Source: Henriciella marina (GTDB lineage: Bacteria > Pseudomonadota > Alphaproteobacteria > Caulobacterales > Hyphomonadaceae). From it: 64,000 nucleotides of DNA. The notes under the pieces are model-generated. The model searched no databases, had not been told where the DNA came from, and was given only the letters and a program-made list of their open reading frames with translations. This document shows, in pieces, positions 17,273 to 26,410 of this stretch. Made by a program: the position numbers and the translations under genes. The DNA lies in contig NZ_JAPWGW010000004.1 of assembly GCF_027213945.1 (NCBI RefSeq), positions 186,001 through 250,000 of the forward strand. The letters run 5' to 3'. Every line of letters begins with the position of its first letter. Within the stretch, counting starts at the first letter, position 1.

Positions 17273-19033
17273 ATGGCGAGCGGGCCGGAACGCACTCACA
17301 GCCTTTTCAGGCTGATCAAGGAGCGGTTCAGGCCTCACCTTAGATGGTTTGTCATCGGTACGGGCTGCGCAGCCGTAACGGCGGTTGCGGCCGCATCTTA
17401 TGGTTATCTTCTGAAACTGGTCGTGGAAGGCCTTGAGGACCTTGCGGGGCCACAGACCGCCTCCGTGCCGTCCAGCCTGTGGTGGCTGATCGGCATTATC
17501 GGGCTCGCGGCAGCGTTACGATCCCTGTCACTTTACGGCATGACGCTGGCCAACAATACCGGTGTGCAGCGCGCCATTGTAGACATTCAGGCCGATCAGT
17601 TCGCTTCGCTGACCGAAGGGGACTTTGCGCGTCTGTCAGCTGACAGGTCAGGCGGGTTTGTTTCGCGTTTCATCAATGATGTGAATGCGATCCGCGACGC
17701 CGGTCTTCGACTTGCGAATAATCTGACCAAAGGCGTGCTCACCGTCATTGGCGTCCTGATCACCATGTTCATCATGGACTGGAAGCTGACGCTGATTTTG
17801 CTTCTCGTTTATCCGATTGCCTTCGGGCCGGTCATCAGCCTCGGCAATCGTGTTCGCAAGCGATCCAAGCGGGCACAGAAACAGATCGGCGAAGTGGCCT
17901 CGCTCCTGTCAGAGAGTTTCCAGTCGGCGCGCGTGGTCAAGGCCTATGGGCTGGAAGAGTACCAGAAGGGCAGGGCAAAGCGCGGCTTCGTCGAGCGCTC
18001 GCGGTTGTTCCTGAAAGTCCTCACGGACAGGGCCGCCGTGGATCCAATCCTGGAGATTACCGGGGGGCTCGCACTGGTCGGCATACTGGCCCTGACCGCG
18101 TGGCGCATTGCAGACGGTGACACATCTCTCGGCAACTTCGTCGGCGTCATCGGCGCGGTCGCAGTTGCGGCGCCAGAAGTGCGCGCGCTTGGCACGTTGA
18201 ATGCGGTTGCGCAGGAAGGGGGCGCAGCCGCTGATCGTGTCTTCGAGATCATTGACGCCGAGCCGCAGATCAAGGATCGCGCCGATGCCCGCACACTTGA
18301 GAATGCCCGCGGCAGCGTGGAGTTTCGGGACGTCCACTTCGCTTATCCTGACGGGTCGCAGGCTCTAAAAGGCCTCAGCTTTTCTGCCAGCCCAGGGGAA
18401 ACAGTGGCGCTGGTCGGGCCATCAGGCGCTGGGAAGTCTACAGTTTTCAATCTCTTATTGCGACTTTATGAGCCTGTTTCTGGATCGGTCATGGTCGATG
18501 GATCAGATGTGCGCGCCTATACGGGGGCGAGCCTACGCAGGTCCACGGCGCTCGTCGCTCAAGAAGCGTTGCTGTTCGATGATACCGTCGCTGCCAACAT
18601 CGCGCTTGGCCGTATGGGCGCGAGCCTGGAAGAGATCAAGGGCGCCGCTCGCGCGGCCAGCGCCCATGACTTCATCCTTGGGCTTCCCGGCGGTTACGAG
18701 GCGCCATGCGGTGAAATGGGGCGCAACCTTTCTGGCGGTCAGCGACAGCGTATCTCTCTCGCCCGCGCGATCATCCGTCAGGCACCAATTCTGCTGCTCG
18801 ACGAAGCGACGTCCGCACTCGATGCCGAAAGTGAGGCCAAAGTACAGGCAGCGCTCGCCGAGTATGCGAAGGACCGTACGACGCTTGTTATTGCTCACAG
18901 GCTATCGACAGTGCGTTCGGCCGATCGCATCATTGTCCTGGACGACGGCCGGGTCGCAGAAGAAGGCACCCATCACGATCTGATACGCGAGGGCGGTCTC
19001 TACAAGCAGCTCGTCGAGCTACAGCTTAGCTAG
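17273..19033 (+). CDS. MsbA-like ABC exporter (membrane and ATPase domains)
   Basis: A 586-residue half-transporter that should work as a homodimer in the inner membrane. Residues 20-320 are the six-helix export domain. The ATPase domain has Walker A GPSGAGKST (382-390), signature LSGGQRQRISLARAI (486-500), Walker B ILLLDEATSALD (506-517) and the switch His in VIAHRLS. It starts one base after the IMPase-DUF4170 stop. DUF4170 and IMPase genes often neighbour lipid A/Kdo genes in related bacteria, which favours lipid flipping (MsbA) over drug export, but this is inference. The stop overlaps the convergent DsbA-family gene in CTAG. Confidence 0.9.
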   Translation: MASGPERTHSLFRLIKERFRPHLRWFVIGTGCAAVTAVAAASYGYLLKLVVEGLEDLAGPQTASVPSSLWWLIGIIGLAAALRSLSLYGMTLANNTGVQRAIVDIQADQFASLTEGDFARLSADRSGGFVSRFINDVNAIRDAGLRLANNLTKGVLTVIGVLITMFIMDWKLTLILLLVYPIAFGPVISLGNRVRKRSKRAQKQIGEVASLLSESFQSARVVKAYGLEEYQKGRAKRGFVERSRLFLKVLTDRAAVDPILEITGGLALVGILALTAWRIADGDTSLGNFVGVIGAVAVAAPEVRALGTLNAVAQEGGAAADRVFEIIDAEPQIKDRADARTLENARGSVEFRDVHFAYPDGSQALKGLSFSASPGETVALVGPSGAGKSTVFNLLLRLYEPVSGSVMVDGSDVRAYTGASLRRSTALVAQEALLFDDTVAANIALGRMGASLEEIKGAARAASAHDFILGLPGGYEAPCGEMGRNLSGGQRQRISLARAIIRQAPILLLDEATSALDAESEAKVQAALAEYAKDRTTLVIAHRLSTVRSADRIIVLDDGRVAEEGTHHDLIREGGLYKQLVELQLS

Positions 19034-19698
19034 CCATAACTGCGCTGTTGCGGCATCTGCTTGGCTGAAGCGCTGAGGAATTTCGTTAGCTTCTCGGCGC
19101 TTTCGGCGCCTTGTACCGCAATGCGACGCATCGCTATGTAGGTTGGAACGCCGCCGATACCCATCTCGCGGAAAAGGTTTTCTTCTTCGCGGACCGCTTC
19201 GGCGTCGGCTCCGGAGTCTAACAGACGGGCCACGATATCGCGCTCAAGTCCGATGGACTCTCCAATGTCTGCAAGCACGTCATAATCCCCGATGTCCTGG
19301 GCATGCTCAAAGTAGGCAGAGAATAGCGCCTCTTTCGCCTCGACGCCTTTGCCCTGGCCCTGCGCCCAGCGAACCAGCCGGTGGGCATCGAAACTGTTAG
19401 GACGGTGGCGTAGCTCACCGAAATTAAATGGTATGCCTTCTTCTTCGCCATACTGGACGAGGGCTTCCCGCATGGACGCCCAGCGATTGTCTTCGGTTTC
19501 AGGTCCGAACTTGCTGGCCATGTAATCACGATAATTGACGCCGCCCTGTGGAATGGTCGGATCGAGTTCGAATGGGCGGAAGACAAGCTCAACGTCTACG
19601 TCTTCAACGAGATCGATTGCTCTACGGATCCGCCGGAGGCCAAGCCAGCACCAGGGGCATACGAGATCGGATACCATTTCGATGGTCAGCTTGTTCAT
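19030..19698 (-). CDS. DsbA-family oxidoreductase (FrnE-like)
   Basis: A 222-residue thioredoxin-fold protein with active-site CPWC at residues 14-17 and no signal peptide, so it acts in the cytoplasm. It starts MNKLTIEMVSDLVCPWCWLG and ends with the cis-Pro segment GIGGVPTYIA. This matches the FrnE/2-hydroxychromene isomerase-like branch, which includes dithiol isomerases of stress responses and glutathione-linked isomerases. GGAGGAACAG precedes the start. The tail is cysteine-free. ubiA lies 27 bases upstream on the same strand. Confidence 0.88.
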   Translation of the reverse strand: MNKLTIEMVSDLVCPWCWLGLRRIRRAIDLVEDVDVELVFRPFELDPTIPQGGVNYRDYMASKFGPETEDNRWASMREALVQYGEEEGIPFNFGELRHRPNSFDAHRLVRWAQGQGKGVEAKEALFSAYFEHAQDIGDYDVLADIGESIGLERDIVARLLDSGADAEAVREEENLFREMGIGGVPTYIAMRRIAVQGAESAEKLTKFLSASAKQMPQQRSYG

Positions 19699-19725
19699 CT
19701 GTTCCTCCTTGGTGGCGTCGGGTGC

Positions 19726-20721
19726 CTAGATTATCGCCGACAGCGTAAAGCCAGCGACAAGTATTAGTGCCGCCCATGCGTTTGATTTGAACACCATCAG
19801 CGCGTGGTCGTCGCCCTGGTTCATCTTGTAGACCTGCCAGATCGCTTGGCCAAAGAAGGCGATCACTGCAAGCACAGCGAGGGGCATGCCACCGTTCGCG
19901 GCAACTGCGCCGCCAAAGAACGCGGTCGCTGCGAGATAGAAGCAGAACGCGCCGAGGATCGTTTGCTCACCGAGAAGCCTTGCCGTCGATCGCACGCCTA
20001 TGAGCGCATCGTCGTCCCGATCCTGCATGGCGTAGATCGTGTCATAGCCGACGGTCCAAGCCGCAAAGCCGATATAGAGCAGGATAGTGCCGAACGAGAC
20101 ATGGGTAGCCATCGCCGCAGCAACGAGCACGCCCCAGTTGATGGTGAAGCCGAGCCAGACCTGCGGCCACCACGTCACACGCTTCATGAATGGGTAAGCG
20201 GCGATGAGCGGAAGGGCAAGCAGGGACACTATTTTCGCGTCAGTCGGGATACATAGCCAGGCAATAAAGGCCACAGCGACCTGTATGCCGAGGAACACAT
20301 AGGCTTGAGTAACAGTCACATCGCCAGCTGGCAGCGGCCGGTTCGCGGTTCGTGCGACCGCGCCGTCAAAGTCTCGGTCAGTGATGTCATTCCATGTGCA
20401 GGCCGCGCCCCGCAACGTGATAGCGCCGACTATAATCAGTATATCCCACCAGATATCGATCCACGCAAAAGCGGTTTCCATGCGCGTATAGGCGAGCGAA
20501 GCCAGTGCCGGAAGCATGACGAGCCACGTGCCGATTGGACGGTCGAGACGGGCTAGCGCCGCGTAGGGGCGTAGCGTGTCCGGCAAAGACGTGAGCCAGC
20601 CCGGTAATGCGCTGTCTGCCGGGGCTTTGGCAGCACTGCTTCCAGCACCTTCGGCCGATTCTTGTTGCGATACAGCGTCCGGAGTTTCAGGCGGCGTACT
20701 TAGTGTGATCGGTTCGTTCAT
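19726..20721 (-). CDS. ubiA: 4-hydroxybenzoate polyprenyltransferase
   Basis: Integral membrane enzyme that attaches the polyprenyl tail to 4-hydroxybenzoate in ubiquinone synthesis. The first aspartate motif is CTWNDITDRDFDGAVARTANRPLP and the second YDTIYAMQDRDDDALIGV; both bind magnesium-pyrophosphate. About eight membrane helices follow a 45-residue polar N-terminus rich in Ala, Ser and Pro that is longer than in E. coli UbiA. The ubiquinone product feeds the respiratory chain that ends in the oxidase encoded at 29-35 kb. ubiA near rsmE and gshA is a familiar alphaproteobacterial neighbourhood. Confidence 0.95.
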   Translation of the reverse strand: MNEPITLSTPPETPDAVSQQESAEGAGSSAAKAPADSALPGWLTSLPDTLRPYAALARLDRPIGTWLVMLPALASLAYTRMETAFAWIDIWWDILIIVGAITLRGAACTWNDITDRDFDGAVARTANRPLPAGDVTVTQAYVFLGIQVAVAFIAWLCIPTDAKIVSLLALPLIAAYPFMKRVTWWPQVWLGFTINWGVLVAAAMATHVSFGTILLYIGFAAWTVGYDTIYAMQDRDDDALIGVRSTARLLGEQTILGAFCFYLAATAFFGGAVAANGGMPLAVLAVIAFFGQAIWQVYKMNQGDDHALMVFKSNAWAALILVAGFTLSAII

Positions 20722-20747
20722 GGGCTCGGTATAACCGCAATCACGCC

Positions 20748-22112
20748 TCAGGCGATAGACACGGTCTTGCGATTAATGAAGGCCTTGATGCCGTCTGCTG
20801 CAAGTTCGCGCCCATAGCCTGATGCCTTGACGCCGCCGAAGGGCAGGCGGGGGTCGCTGGCTACTTTTGAATTTACGAATGTGGAGCCTGCATCGAGATC
20901 ACGAATTGCCATCTCAATCTCGGCTTTGGCGGCCGTGCAGATGGACGAGCCGAGTCCGAAAGGGCTGTCATTTGCGCGCTCGATGGCCTGTGAGAGGCTG
21001 GAGACTTTCCATAGCGAAGCAACCGGGCCGAACATCTCTTCGTGGGCGGCTGGCGCTGTATCAGGGGCGTCTTCCAGAATTTGCGGTCCGTACCACCAGC
21101 CCTTGTCCGGCGATGACCGTGCTTCAAGTAGCGGCCTGGCGCCTGCTGCCACTGACTTGTCGACCTGTTCGGTGAGATCATCGCGAAGCGCCTTCATGGC
21201 GAGTGGGCCGATGTTCGTGTCGTCCGCCAGAGGATCGCCAATCTTCAAGGCCTTCATCCCCTCAACGAAGCGGTCGCGAAATTCGTCATAGATATCTTCA
21301 TGAGCGAAGAAGCGTTTAGCCGCGATGCAGGACTGGCCATTGTTCTGTACGCGGGCGTCGATAGCCGTCTCGACCGCGCTCTCGATATCAGCCGAAGGCA
21401 TGACGATGAAGGCGTCGGTCCCTCCAAGCTCCAGCACGGTTGGCTTGATCTCGTCACCGGAGATCGAGGCGACTGAAGCGCCTGCCGGGCCAGACCCGGT
21501 CAGGGTTGCCGCGCGCACGCGCCGGTCGCGCAGGACATTCTCGACGCCGTCTGAACCGATCAGCAGGGTCTGAAAGCAGCCAACCGGAAAGCCGGCCTCG
21601 CGGAAAACGTCCTCGATGTTTAGGGCGCAGCGCCAGACATTCGATGCATGCTTCAGAAGACCAACATTGCCCGCCATCAGTGCCGGCGCAGCAAACCGGA
21701 AGACCTGCCAATAGGGAAAATTCCATGGCATGACCGCCAACACCGGACCGATAGGCAGATGACGCACGAAGGACTGGCTGGCGTTGGTCTTGATCTTCTC
21801 GTCTTTGAGATAGCCTTCGGTGTGCTCGGCATAATGGCGGCAAACCCAGGCACACTTCTTCAACTCACCTTCGGCCTGCGCCAGCGGTTTGCCCATCTCT
21901 CGGCTCATGGCCGGGGCCCAGTCGCGGACGTGGCTCTCCAGCACCTCGGCAGCATTCTCCATGAGCTTGGCGCGTTCATCAAAACTGGTCAGCCGCCAGT
22001 CGGCGTAACGTTGATCAGCCTTGGCAAGCGCGGCGTCCACGTCGACCTGACTGTGAGGGTCGAAAGTTTCGATGACTTCTTCAGTGGCGGGATTGATGGA
22101 GCTGACACTCAT
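20748..22112 (-). CDS. NAD(P)-dependent aldehyde dehydrogenase (succinate-semialdehyde type)
   Basis: A 454-residue ALDH superfamily member. PWNFPYWQVFRFAAPALMAGN is the cofactor-binding segment, LELGGTDAFIVM carries the general-base Glu, and NNGQSCIAAKRFF holds the catalytic Cys. The C-terminal LPFGGVKASGYGREL is typical. The NNGQSCIAAKR version points to short-chain succinate-semialdehyde dehydrogenases (Sad/GabD group), used in GABA and polyamine breakdown. It is divergent from rsmE, with starts only about 50 bases apart, so their promoters must overlap. Confidence 0.9.
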   Translation of the reverse strand: MSVSSINPATEEVIETFDPHSQVDVDAALAKADQRYADWRLTSFDERAKLMENAAEVLESHVRDWAPAMSREMGKPLAQAEGELKKCAWVCRHYAEHTEGYLKDEKIKTNASQSFVRHLPIGPVLAVMPWNFPYWQVFRFAAPALMAGNVGLLKHASNVWRCALNIEDVFREAGFPVGCFQTLLIGSDGVENVLRDRRVRAATLTGSGPAGASVASISGDEIKPTVLELGGTDAFIVMPSADIESAVETAIDARVQNNGQSCIAAKRFFAHEDIYDEFRDRFVEGMKALKIGDPLADDTNIGPLAMKALRDDLTEQVDKSVAAGARPLLEARSSPDKGWWYGPQILEDAPDTAPAAHEEMFGPVASLWKVSSLSQAIERANDSPFGLGSSICTAAKAEIEMAIRDLDAGSTFVNSKVASDPRLPFGGVKASGYGRELAADGIKAFINRKTVSIA

Positions 22113-22161
22113 CGTGCGGCCTCGCTGGTTTTGGCTTAACTCTCTGACAACAGAAGCCTAT

Positions 22162-22932
22162 ATGGTCGCCATGAGTTCCGTTCCCAGACTTTTCATTGAT
22201 GCGGCCCTGTCTTCAGGAGAGATGGTCGCGCTAAGCGACAACCAGGCGAATTACATTCTGCGTGTCATGCGGCTTGGGGAAGGTGCGCCTGTCCGGGTCT
22301 TTAACGGACGAGACGGTGAGTGGCGTGCGGCTGTCGTGCCCCGGAGCGGTAAGCGCGCTTCTATCGTGCCCGACAGACAGTCGAGGCCACAGGTGGAAAC
22401 GCCCGATCTTACCTTGTTTTTCGCGCCGCTGAAGAAGGCGCGTACTGATTTCGTCGTAGAGAAAGCATGCGAACTTGGTGTGCGTCGTATTCAGCCAGTC
22501 ATGACCGAACGCACGCAGTCGAGCCGGGTGCGCCGGGACCGGTTACAGTCAGTGGTAATCGAGGCGGCTGAGCAGACCGAGCGAATGGACGTGCCAGAAG
22601 TGTTTGATGATGTGCCGCTGATCAGCGCACTTGAAGGCTGGCCATCAGGTAAACCGCTTTATTACTGTGATGAAGCAGGCGATGCGAGACCCATGCGCGA
22701 GGTGTTGTCAGAGGCCCGCGACACCGCCGCAGGAGTCCTCATCGGCCCAGAGGGTGGCTTTTCTCCGAAAGAGCGCGAGTGGCTCCGAAAAATTGAGCAT
22801 ATTCAACCGGTAACACTGGGACCGCGTATTCTTCGTGCGGAGACAGCTGTGGTTGCTGCGCTCACACTATGGCAATCTTGTGTTGGCGACTGGCAGGAAC
22901 ATCCCTATCTGCCTGAAACCGAAAACGGCTAG
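22162..22932 (+). CDS. rsmE: 16S rRNA m3U1498 methyltransferase
   Basis: SPOUT-class enzyme that methylates U1498 in the decoding region of 16S rRNA. The N-terminal PUA-like part begins PRLFIDAALSSGE...NYILRVMRLG, and the C-terminal trefoil knot shows GVLIGPEGGFSPKE and LGPRILRAETAVV, the SAM-binding loops. I prefer ATG 22162 (AGAAG six bases upstream; 256 residues); ATG 22171 is an equal alternative. The gshA gene follows by 10 bases, a conserved pair in alphaproteobacteria. Confidence 0.94.
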   Translation: MVAMSSVPRLFIDAALSSGEMVALSDNQANYILRVMRLGEGAPVRVFNGRDGEWRAAVVPRSGKRASIVPDRQSRPQVETPDLTLFFAPLKKARTDFVVEKACELGVRRIQPVMTERTQSSRVRRDRLQSVVIEAAEQTERMDVPEVFDDVPLISALEGWPSGKPLYYCDEAGDARPMREVLSEARDTAAGVLIGPEGGFSPKEREWLRKIEHIQPVTLGPRILRAETAVVAALTLWQSCVGDWQEHPYLPETENG

Positions 22933-22942
22933 AGGGGCCGGC

Positions 22943-24322
22943 ATGACAACGCCTACATCCGACATCGACGAGAACGCCCCGCGTATCGCGTCAAAATCCG
23001 AGCTCGTCGAATGGATAGAGCAGGGCAGCGCACCTAAAGCCGACTGGCGAATTGGTACCGAGCACGAAAAGTTCGGCTTCATCCGCGAAGGTCTGAAACC
23101 ACTGCCATATGACGGCGATGTTTCAATTCGTGCGATGCTCGAAGGTCTTTCCGACAAGTTCGGCTGGGAACCGATTTCCGAGTCCGGACTGCTCATCGGT
23201 CTGAAGAAGGACGGCGCGAGCGTCAGCCTTGAGCCGGGCGGGCAGTTCGAGCTTTCGGGCGCGCCGCTTGAGCACATCCACCAGACCTGCAACGAGGTTG
23301 GCGACCACCTCAAGGAAGTGCGGGAGATCGCTGACCCGCTTGGCGTTGGTTTTCTGGGGATGGGCTCTTCACCCCTCTGGAGCATGGCGGATACGCCAAT
23401 GATGCCGAAGGGTCGTTACGCCATCATGCGGGACTACATGCTCAAGGTCGGGCGCCTTGGGCGCGAGATGATGTTCCGGACCTGTACGGTGCAGGTAAAC
23501 CTCGACTTCGCGTCTGAAGCCGACATGGTGAAGAAGTTGCGCGTATCGCTGGCGCTTCAGCCGCTCGGTACGGCTCTTTTCGCAAACTCACCTTTCACCG
23601 AAGGCCGCCCGAACGGGTTCCTGTCTTACCGCTCGCACATCTGGACCGACACGGATCCAGATCGGTCCGGCATGTTGCCTTTCATGTTTGAGGATGGTGC
23701 CGGTTTTGAGAGGTATGTCGACTACGCGCTTGACGTGCCGATGTATTTCGTTCGCCGCGGTGGCAAGTATCTCGACGCCTCTGGCAAGAGTTTTCGCGAC
23801 TTCATGAAGGGCGAGCTGGACATACTGCCCGGTCAAAAGCCGGCCATCGACGACTTTGTCGATCATCTTTCGACGATCTTTCCGGAGGTCCGGCTGAAGC
23901 GCTTTCTTGAGATGCGCGGATCCGATTCCGGGCCGTGGAGTCGTCTATGTGCATTCTCAGGTTTCTGGACCGGCATTCTGTACGAGCAGAGCTCGCTCGA
24001 TGCAGCATGGGACCTCGTGAAGAACTGGTCGGCGTCGGAACGTGAAGCCATGCGTCAGTCAGTTCGAGTGCTTGGTCTTCGTACGCCGATCCCTGGCGGC
24101 GGCACGCTTCAGGACCTGGCCAGGCAAGTGTTGGCGATCAGTCGGAACGGACTCAAGGCGCGCGCCAGGTATAATAGCTCCGGTGACGATGAGACCGGTT
24201 TCATCGCGGAGCTCGACGAGATCGCCGAAAGCGGGCTGACACCAGCGGACCGACTGCTTGACCTCTATCATGGTGAATGGGGCAGGCGGGTCGAACCAGC
24301 CTTCGAAACGCTGGCATACTAG
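22943..24322 (+). CDS. gshA: Glutamate-cysteine ligase, plant/alphaproteobacterial type
   Basis: ATP-dependent first step of glutathione synthesis, joining Glu and Cys by a gamma-peptide bond. The 459-residue product from ATG 22943 (AGAGGGG upstream) belongs to the GCS2-like class found in plants and alphaproteobacteria. Typical segments are IGTEHEKFGF near the N-terminus, VSLEPGGQFELSGAP, and MFRTCTVQVNLDF. The wider window also encodes gor, a GST and a peroxiredoxin that would use the product. A second glutathione synthetase gene is not in view. Confidence 0.95.
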   Translation: MTTPTSDIDENAPRIASKSELVEWIEQGSAPKADWRIGTEHEKFGFIREGLKPLPYDGDVSIRAMLEGLSDKFGWEPISESGLLIGLKKDGASVSLEPGGQFELSGAPLEHIHQTCNEVGDHLKEVREIADPLGVGFLGMGSSPLWSMADTPMMPKGRYAIMRDYMLKVGRLGREMMFRTCTVQVNLDFASEADMVKKLRVSLALQPLGTALFANSPFTEGRPNGFLSYRSHIWTDTDPDRSGMLPFMFEDGAGFERYVDYALDVPMYFVRRGGKYLDASGKSFRDFMKGELDILPGQKPAIDDFVDHLSTIFPEVRLKRFLEMRGSDSGPWSRLCAFSGFWTGILYEQSSLDAAWDLVKNWSASEREAMRQSVRVLGLRTPIPGGGTLQDLARQVLAISRNGLKARARYNSSGDDETGFIAELDEIAESGLTPADRLLDLYHGEWGRRVEPAFETLAY

Positions 24323-24381
24323 CGAGCCTTTGCGTCTTTCTGATTACAAATGGCACATCTTTGCTTGAGCCAGACCAAGCT

Positions 24382-24421
24382 GCGTGATCAAAGTGTGCGC
24401 TTACGAAGCGTGAGATCACGC
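24382..24421 (+). promoter_or_regulatory. Nested inverted repeat upstream of the peptide transporter
   Basis: GCGTGATC (24382-24389) pairs with GATCACGC (24414-24421), and inside it CGCTT/AAGCG forms a second stem. The structure ends only 25 bases before the start codon, next to the ribosome site. It could be an operator palindrome or an mRNA hairpin that controls translation. Confidence 0.45.
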
Positions 24422-24445
24422 GCAGAGAGGTTGAGGGTCTAGCTG

Positions 24446-26272
24446 ATGTTTTCTGTTCTATTGTCGCTTCTGGCAGTGCCGCCGCTCGGTTTCACGATGT
24501 GGCAACTCAGGAAACATCCCAAAGGCCTCTACATCCTGTTCTTCGCAGAGATGTGGGAGCGTTTTTCCTATTACGGGATGCGGGCGCTTCTCATCTTCTA
24601 TCTCACCTGGCACTTCCTGTTCGAGAGCAGCTTCTCGCTGACCCTCTATGGTGCCTATGTGGCGCTGGTCTATCTCGGACCGCTTTTAGGCGGCTGGCTT
24701 GCTGATAAATATATCGGCTTCAGGAAAGCTGTGACGTTCGGCGCAATTCTTCTTGTGGCCGGTCACGGCCTGATGGGCCTTCATGGCCCTGCAGCGACCG
24801 AAACGCTCAACGTGGACGGCACTGTCTATGAGCTGGAGCGTCCGGAATACAGCGAAGCGCGCGACCGTTTCATCGTCATTGATGGCGAAGAGATCGCGAT
24901 CGATAGCTTCGTTCAGCCTGAAGAGGGCTCCACTATACGTACCGTCACTTTCACTCAAGGCGACGAAGAAACAGTCCTGGTGGGGACTCTGGAACAGGAG
25001 CGCAATCCGCTCTTTGCAACGATCCTGTTTGCTGCGCTTGCGCTTATCGTTGCGGGCGTCGGCTTCCTGAAGCCAAACATCTCGACCTGCGTCGGCGCGC
25101 TCTACGACCAAGGCGACCGTCGTCGCGATTCGGGCTTCACGCTTTACTATATGGGCATCAACCTCGGCTCATTCCTGTCGGGTATTTTCTGTGCGCTTGC
25201 CGCTGCGACGCTCGGTTGGTGGGCCGGCTTTGGTCTTGCTGCCATCGGCATGCTCGCTGGCCTGTTGGTTTTTGTCTGGGGGCAGGGCTGGCTGGAAGGC
25301 CGCGCGGATCCTCCAGCGGATGTCGACCTGAAGACCCCGGTCTTTGCCGGCCTGAACCGCGAATGGCTTGTTTATGCGGCGGGCCTTGGTTTCGCGCTCG
25401 CAGCTTTCTTCCTGCTGCAGATCGCCAGTATCATGACGCTCGCTATGCACGTCGTTTTCCTCGTCGTGACGCTCGGCATTGTTATCTATATGCTCGTCAA
25501 GCTGGAGTCCGACACTCGGAACGCGATGATTGGCCTTCTGATCCTGACCGTGTCTTCAGTGTTGTTCTGGGCGCTCTTTGACCAGGGCCCGACATCGCTG
25601 AACCTCTTCGCAGCAGCGCACGTCGACAATCAGGTCGGAGGCGAGCCTTTCCCGGCCCCGGTCCTTCAGTCGGCCAACCCGCTCTACATCATGTACTTCG
25701 CACCGCTGATTGCTGTCCTCTGGACGTGGCTCGGCAATCGCGGGATTGAGCCGAACAGCTTCATCAAGTTTGGCCTCGCCATGGTCCAGATTGGTGCGGG
25801 TTTCTTCGTGCTCAATCTTGGTATCCAGACCGCCGTCCCTGACGCAGATGGTGCGCTGCGTATCTCTGTCCTGTTCATCATGCTGATGTACCTGCTTCAC
25901 ACGACGGGTGAGATCTTCCTGTCCCCCGTTGGCCTTTCCGCTGTGACCAAGCTTTCGGCCAAACAGATCGTCGGCTTCATGATGGGTTACTGGTTCCTCG
26001 CTTCATCCTACGCGAACGTCATCGCGGCTGGGATCGCGCAAGCGACGCAAGTGCCTGAAGGAGCTCCCGCCGAAGAAAGCCTCGCGGCATACAACGCAGT
26101 CTACCTGCAGCTTGGCGGCGCCGCTGTCGCGCTTGGTGTCGTGCTGATTGTTCTCAGCCCCTGGCTTCGCAACTTGACCAAGCATGCCGAACGCAGCCAC
26201 GGCCCCGGCGACAAGGAGCGCCGCGCCGAGGTAGATCCTTCCGGTGTCTCTATGGACCGGACGCAAAGCTAG
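24446..26272 (+). CDS. POT-family proton-coupled oligopeptide transporter
   Basis: Inner-membrane proton symporter for di- and tripeptides, 608 residues. The first-helix motif EMWERFSYYGMRALL (residues 35-49) holds the ExxER proton-coupling residues, and FTLYYMGINLGSF plus the late GE.FLSPVGLS are PTR2 signatures. Between helices 3 and 4 there is a polar insert of about 75 residues (113-187), rich in Glu/Asp and beta-like, absent from standard bacterial POTs, where helices 3 and 4 are close. The polar C-terminal tail is lost in compact homologues. A terminator follows. Confidence 0.93.
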   Translation: MFSVLLSLLAVPPLGFTMWQLRKHPKGLYILFFAEMWERFSYYGMRALLIFYLTWHFLFESSFSLTLYGAYVALVYLGPLLGGWLADKYIGFRKAVTFGAILLVAGHGLMGLHGPAATETLNVDGTVYELERPEYSEARDRFIVIDGEEIAIDSFVQPEEGSTIRTVTFTQGDEETVLVGTLEQERNPLFATILFAALALIVAGVGFLKPNISTCVGALYDQGDRRRDSGFTLYYMGINLGSFLSGIFCALAAATLGWWAGFGLAAIGMLAGLLVFVWGQGWLEGRADPPADVDLKTPVFAGLNREWLVYAAGLGFALAAFFLLQIASIMTLAMHVVFLVVTLGIVIYMLVKLESDTRNAMIGLLILTVSSVLFWALFDQGPTSLNLFAAAHVDNQVGGEPFPAPVLQSANPLYIMYFAPLIAVLWTWLGNRGIEPNSFIKFGLAMVQIGAGFFVLNLGIQTAVPDADGALRISVLFIMLMYLLHTTGEIFLSPVGLSAVTKLSAKQIVGFMMGYWFLASSYANVIAAGIAQATQVPEGAPAEESLAAYNAVYLQLGGAAVALGVVLIVLSPWLRNLTKHAERSHGPGDKERRAEVDPSGVSMDRTQS

Positions 26273-26295
26273 GCCGCATTAATCCAAGCTGGCTG

Positions 26296-26336
26296 CAAAT
26301 CCCCGTAAGGCACAGCCTCGCGGGGATTTGTATTTT
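26296..26336 (+). terminator. Rho-independent terminator after the POT gene
   Basis: A perfect 10-base stem (CAAATCCCCG 26296-26305 with 26321-26330), a 15-base loop, then TATTTT. Confidence 0.9.
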
Positions 26337-26410
26337 AAGGGAACCTATTCCACACATTGCCAGCTCAACCCCAGGATCATAACCTTCAAGCCTACTTGGA
26401 GGGCGTTGGA

